A DNA stretch of 59,767 nt from Castellaniella sp041677825 (GTDB lineage Bacteria > Pseudomonadota > Gammaproteobacteria > Burkholderiales > Burkholderiaceae_B), in assembly GCF_041677825.1 (NCBI RefSeq), contig NZ_JBAYPG010000022.1, positions 1 to 59,767 of the forward strand. The letters are read 5' to 3'. Positions 59,599 to 59,767 of the stretch are shown here, in pieces. Position 1 is the stretch's first letter, and each line of letters begins with the position of its first letter. Under the pieces are notes generated by a model. That model ran no database searches, was not told the DNA's origin, and was given only the letters and a program-made list of their open reading frames with translations. Position numbers and translations under genes: made by a program.

Positions 59599-59767
59599 TT
59601 TTAAATGTACCCCCAATAACCACGCCCTTCGGGATATGGAAGGATAGCCCGCATATTTCGTCAGCAGGCTGAGATCGCTGTTTTTCAGTGACCATCAGCT
59701 CGTTGATGCTTGTGAAGCATTTGTCGTGTTGTTTTGAACGGTTTTTCGAGGCTGCAGACGCAACTTC
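59582..59767 (-). CDS. Partial open frame running in from the window edge, unrecognised
   Basis: On the minus strand a frame is open from the window edge to a TGA at 59584-59582, at least 61 codons, ending in GLSFHIPKGVVIGGTFKNAYRR. The two other minus frames contain stops. The DNA is visibly more A/T-rich than the rest of the window. It overlaps the toxin remnant start by 17 bp in a different frame. I do not recognise the protein; it may be the 3' end of a gene outside the window or chance. Confidence 0.25.
   Translation of the reverse strand, partial: EVASAASKNRSKQHDKCFTSINELMVTEKQRSQPADEICGLSFHIPKGVVIGGTFKNAYRR
59591..59610. promoter_or_regulatory. Palindrome at the toxin start codon, candidate antitoxin operator
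   Basis: On the minus strand GTACATTT-AA-AAATG-c-GTAC: an imperfect inverted repeat (one extra base in the right arm) covering the toxin ATG. Toxin-antitoxin operons are usually autorepressed at such sites. Confidence 0.4.

Overview
The window is 59.8 kb of high-GC chromosomal DNA from a betaproteobacterium, most likely a Burkholderiales member of the Alcaligenaceae type (Bordetella/Castellaniella/Pusillimonas relatives). I infer this from gene order and protein similarity recalled from those groups: divergent uvrA versus MFS-ssb, aroK-aroB-dgt divergent from mrcA, lptM-lysA, ResB/ResC cytochrome c maturation with cytochrome c4, petABC-sspA-sspB, and rpoH under a CIRCE element. No database search was possible.

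Layout. 1-141: the 5' end of a group IIC-like intron (minus strand), cut by the window edge and sitting directly behind a Rho-independent terminator. 424-6034 (minus): Na+/H+ antiporter-like gene, DUF502 gene, aspS, an EEP-family phosphodiesterase and rpoH. 6103-11665 (minus): a TRAP transporter (dctP-dctQ-dctM), ubiA and a GMC oxidoreductase. 11873-16705: ssb and an MFS gene divergent from uvrA. 16696-22475 (minus): a diguanylate cyclase, dgt, aroB and aroK. 22665-26745 (plus): mrcA, lptM, lysA. 26775-31001 (minus): cytochrome c4, ResB, CcsA/ResC. 31078-32765 (plus): engB, hemB. 32772-34142 (minus): NIF3-family gene and mscL. 34295-38467 (plus): the bc1 complex petABC, sspA, sspB and tRNA-Thr(TGT). 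38512-48641: an accessory locus with a five-gene LIV-type ABC importer, an acetylpolyamine amidohydrolase/HDAC-like enzyme, a gamma-glutamyltransferase-like enzyme and an EamA transporter, divergent from an M20 deacylase. 48695-53383 (minus): a DUF115-like gene, an SDR and a second TRAP transporter. 53520-59064 (plus): a surface-polysaccharide cluster (DUF6056-like protein, rfbB, rfbA, rfbC, O-antigen ligase). 59144-59767 (minus): a degraded toxin-antitoxin locus.

How the genes work together. The core blocks cover replication and repair (ssb, uvrA, dgt), translation (aspS, engB, tRNA-Thr), heat shock (rpoH), shikimate, lysine, heme and ubiquinone synthesis, peptidoglycan synthesis and the respiratory chain (cytochrome c maturation, c4, bc1). 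The accessory blocks are nutrient uptake coupled to intracellular hydrolysis, and cell-surface modification.

The observations I rate highest are: (i) a RelE/HigB-like toxin apparently reduced by an in-frame internal deletion to 40 codons beside an intact antitoxin that looks chimeric; (ii) the importer/amidase/GGT/deacylase locus; (iii) the group IIC intron at the rpoH terminator; (iv) stable hairpins directly after the binding-protein genes of two importer operons; (v) a very strong CTC-GAR preference for Leu-Glu pairs that weakens in the polysaccharide cluster.
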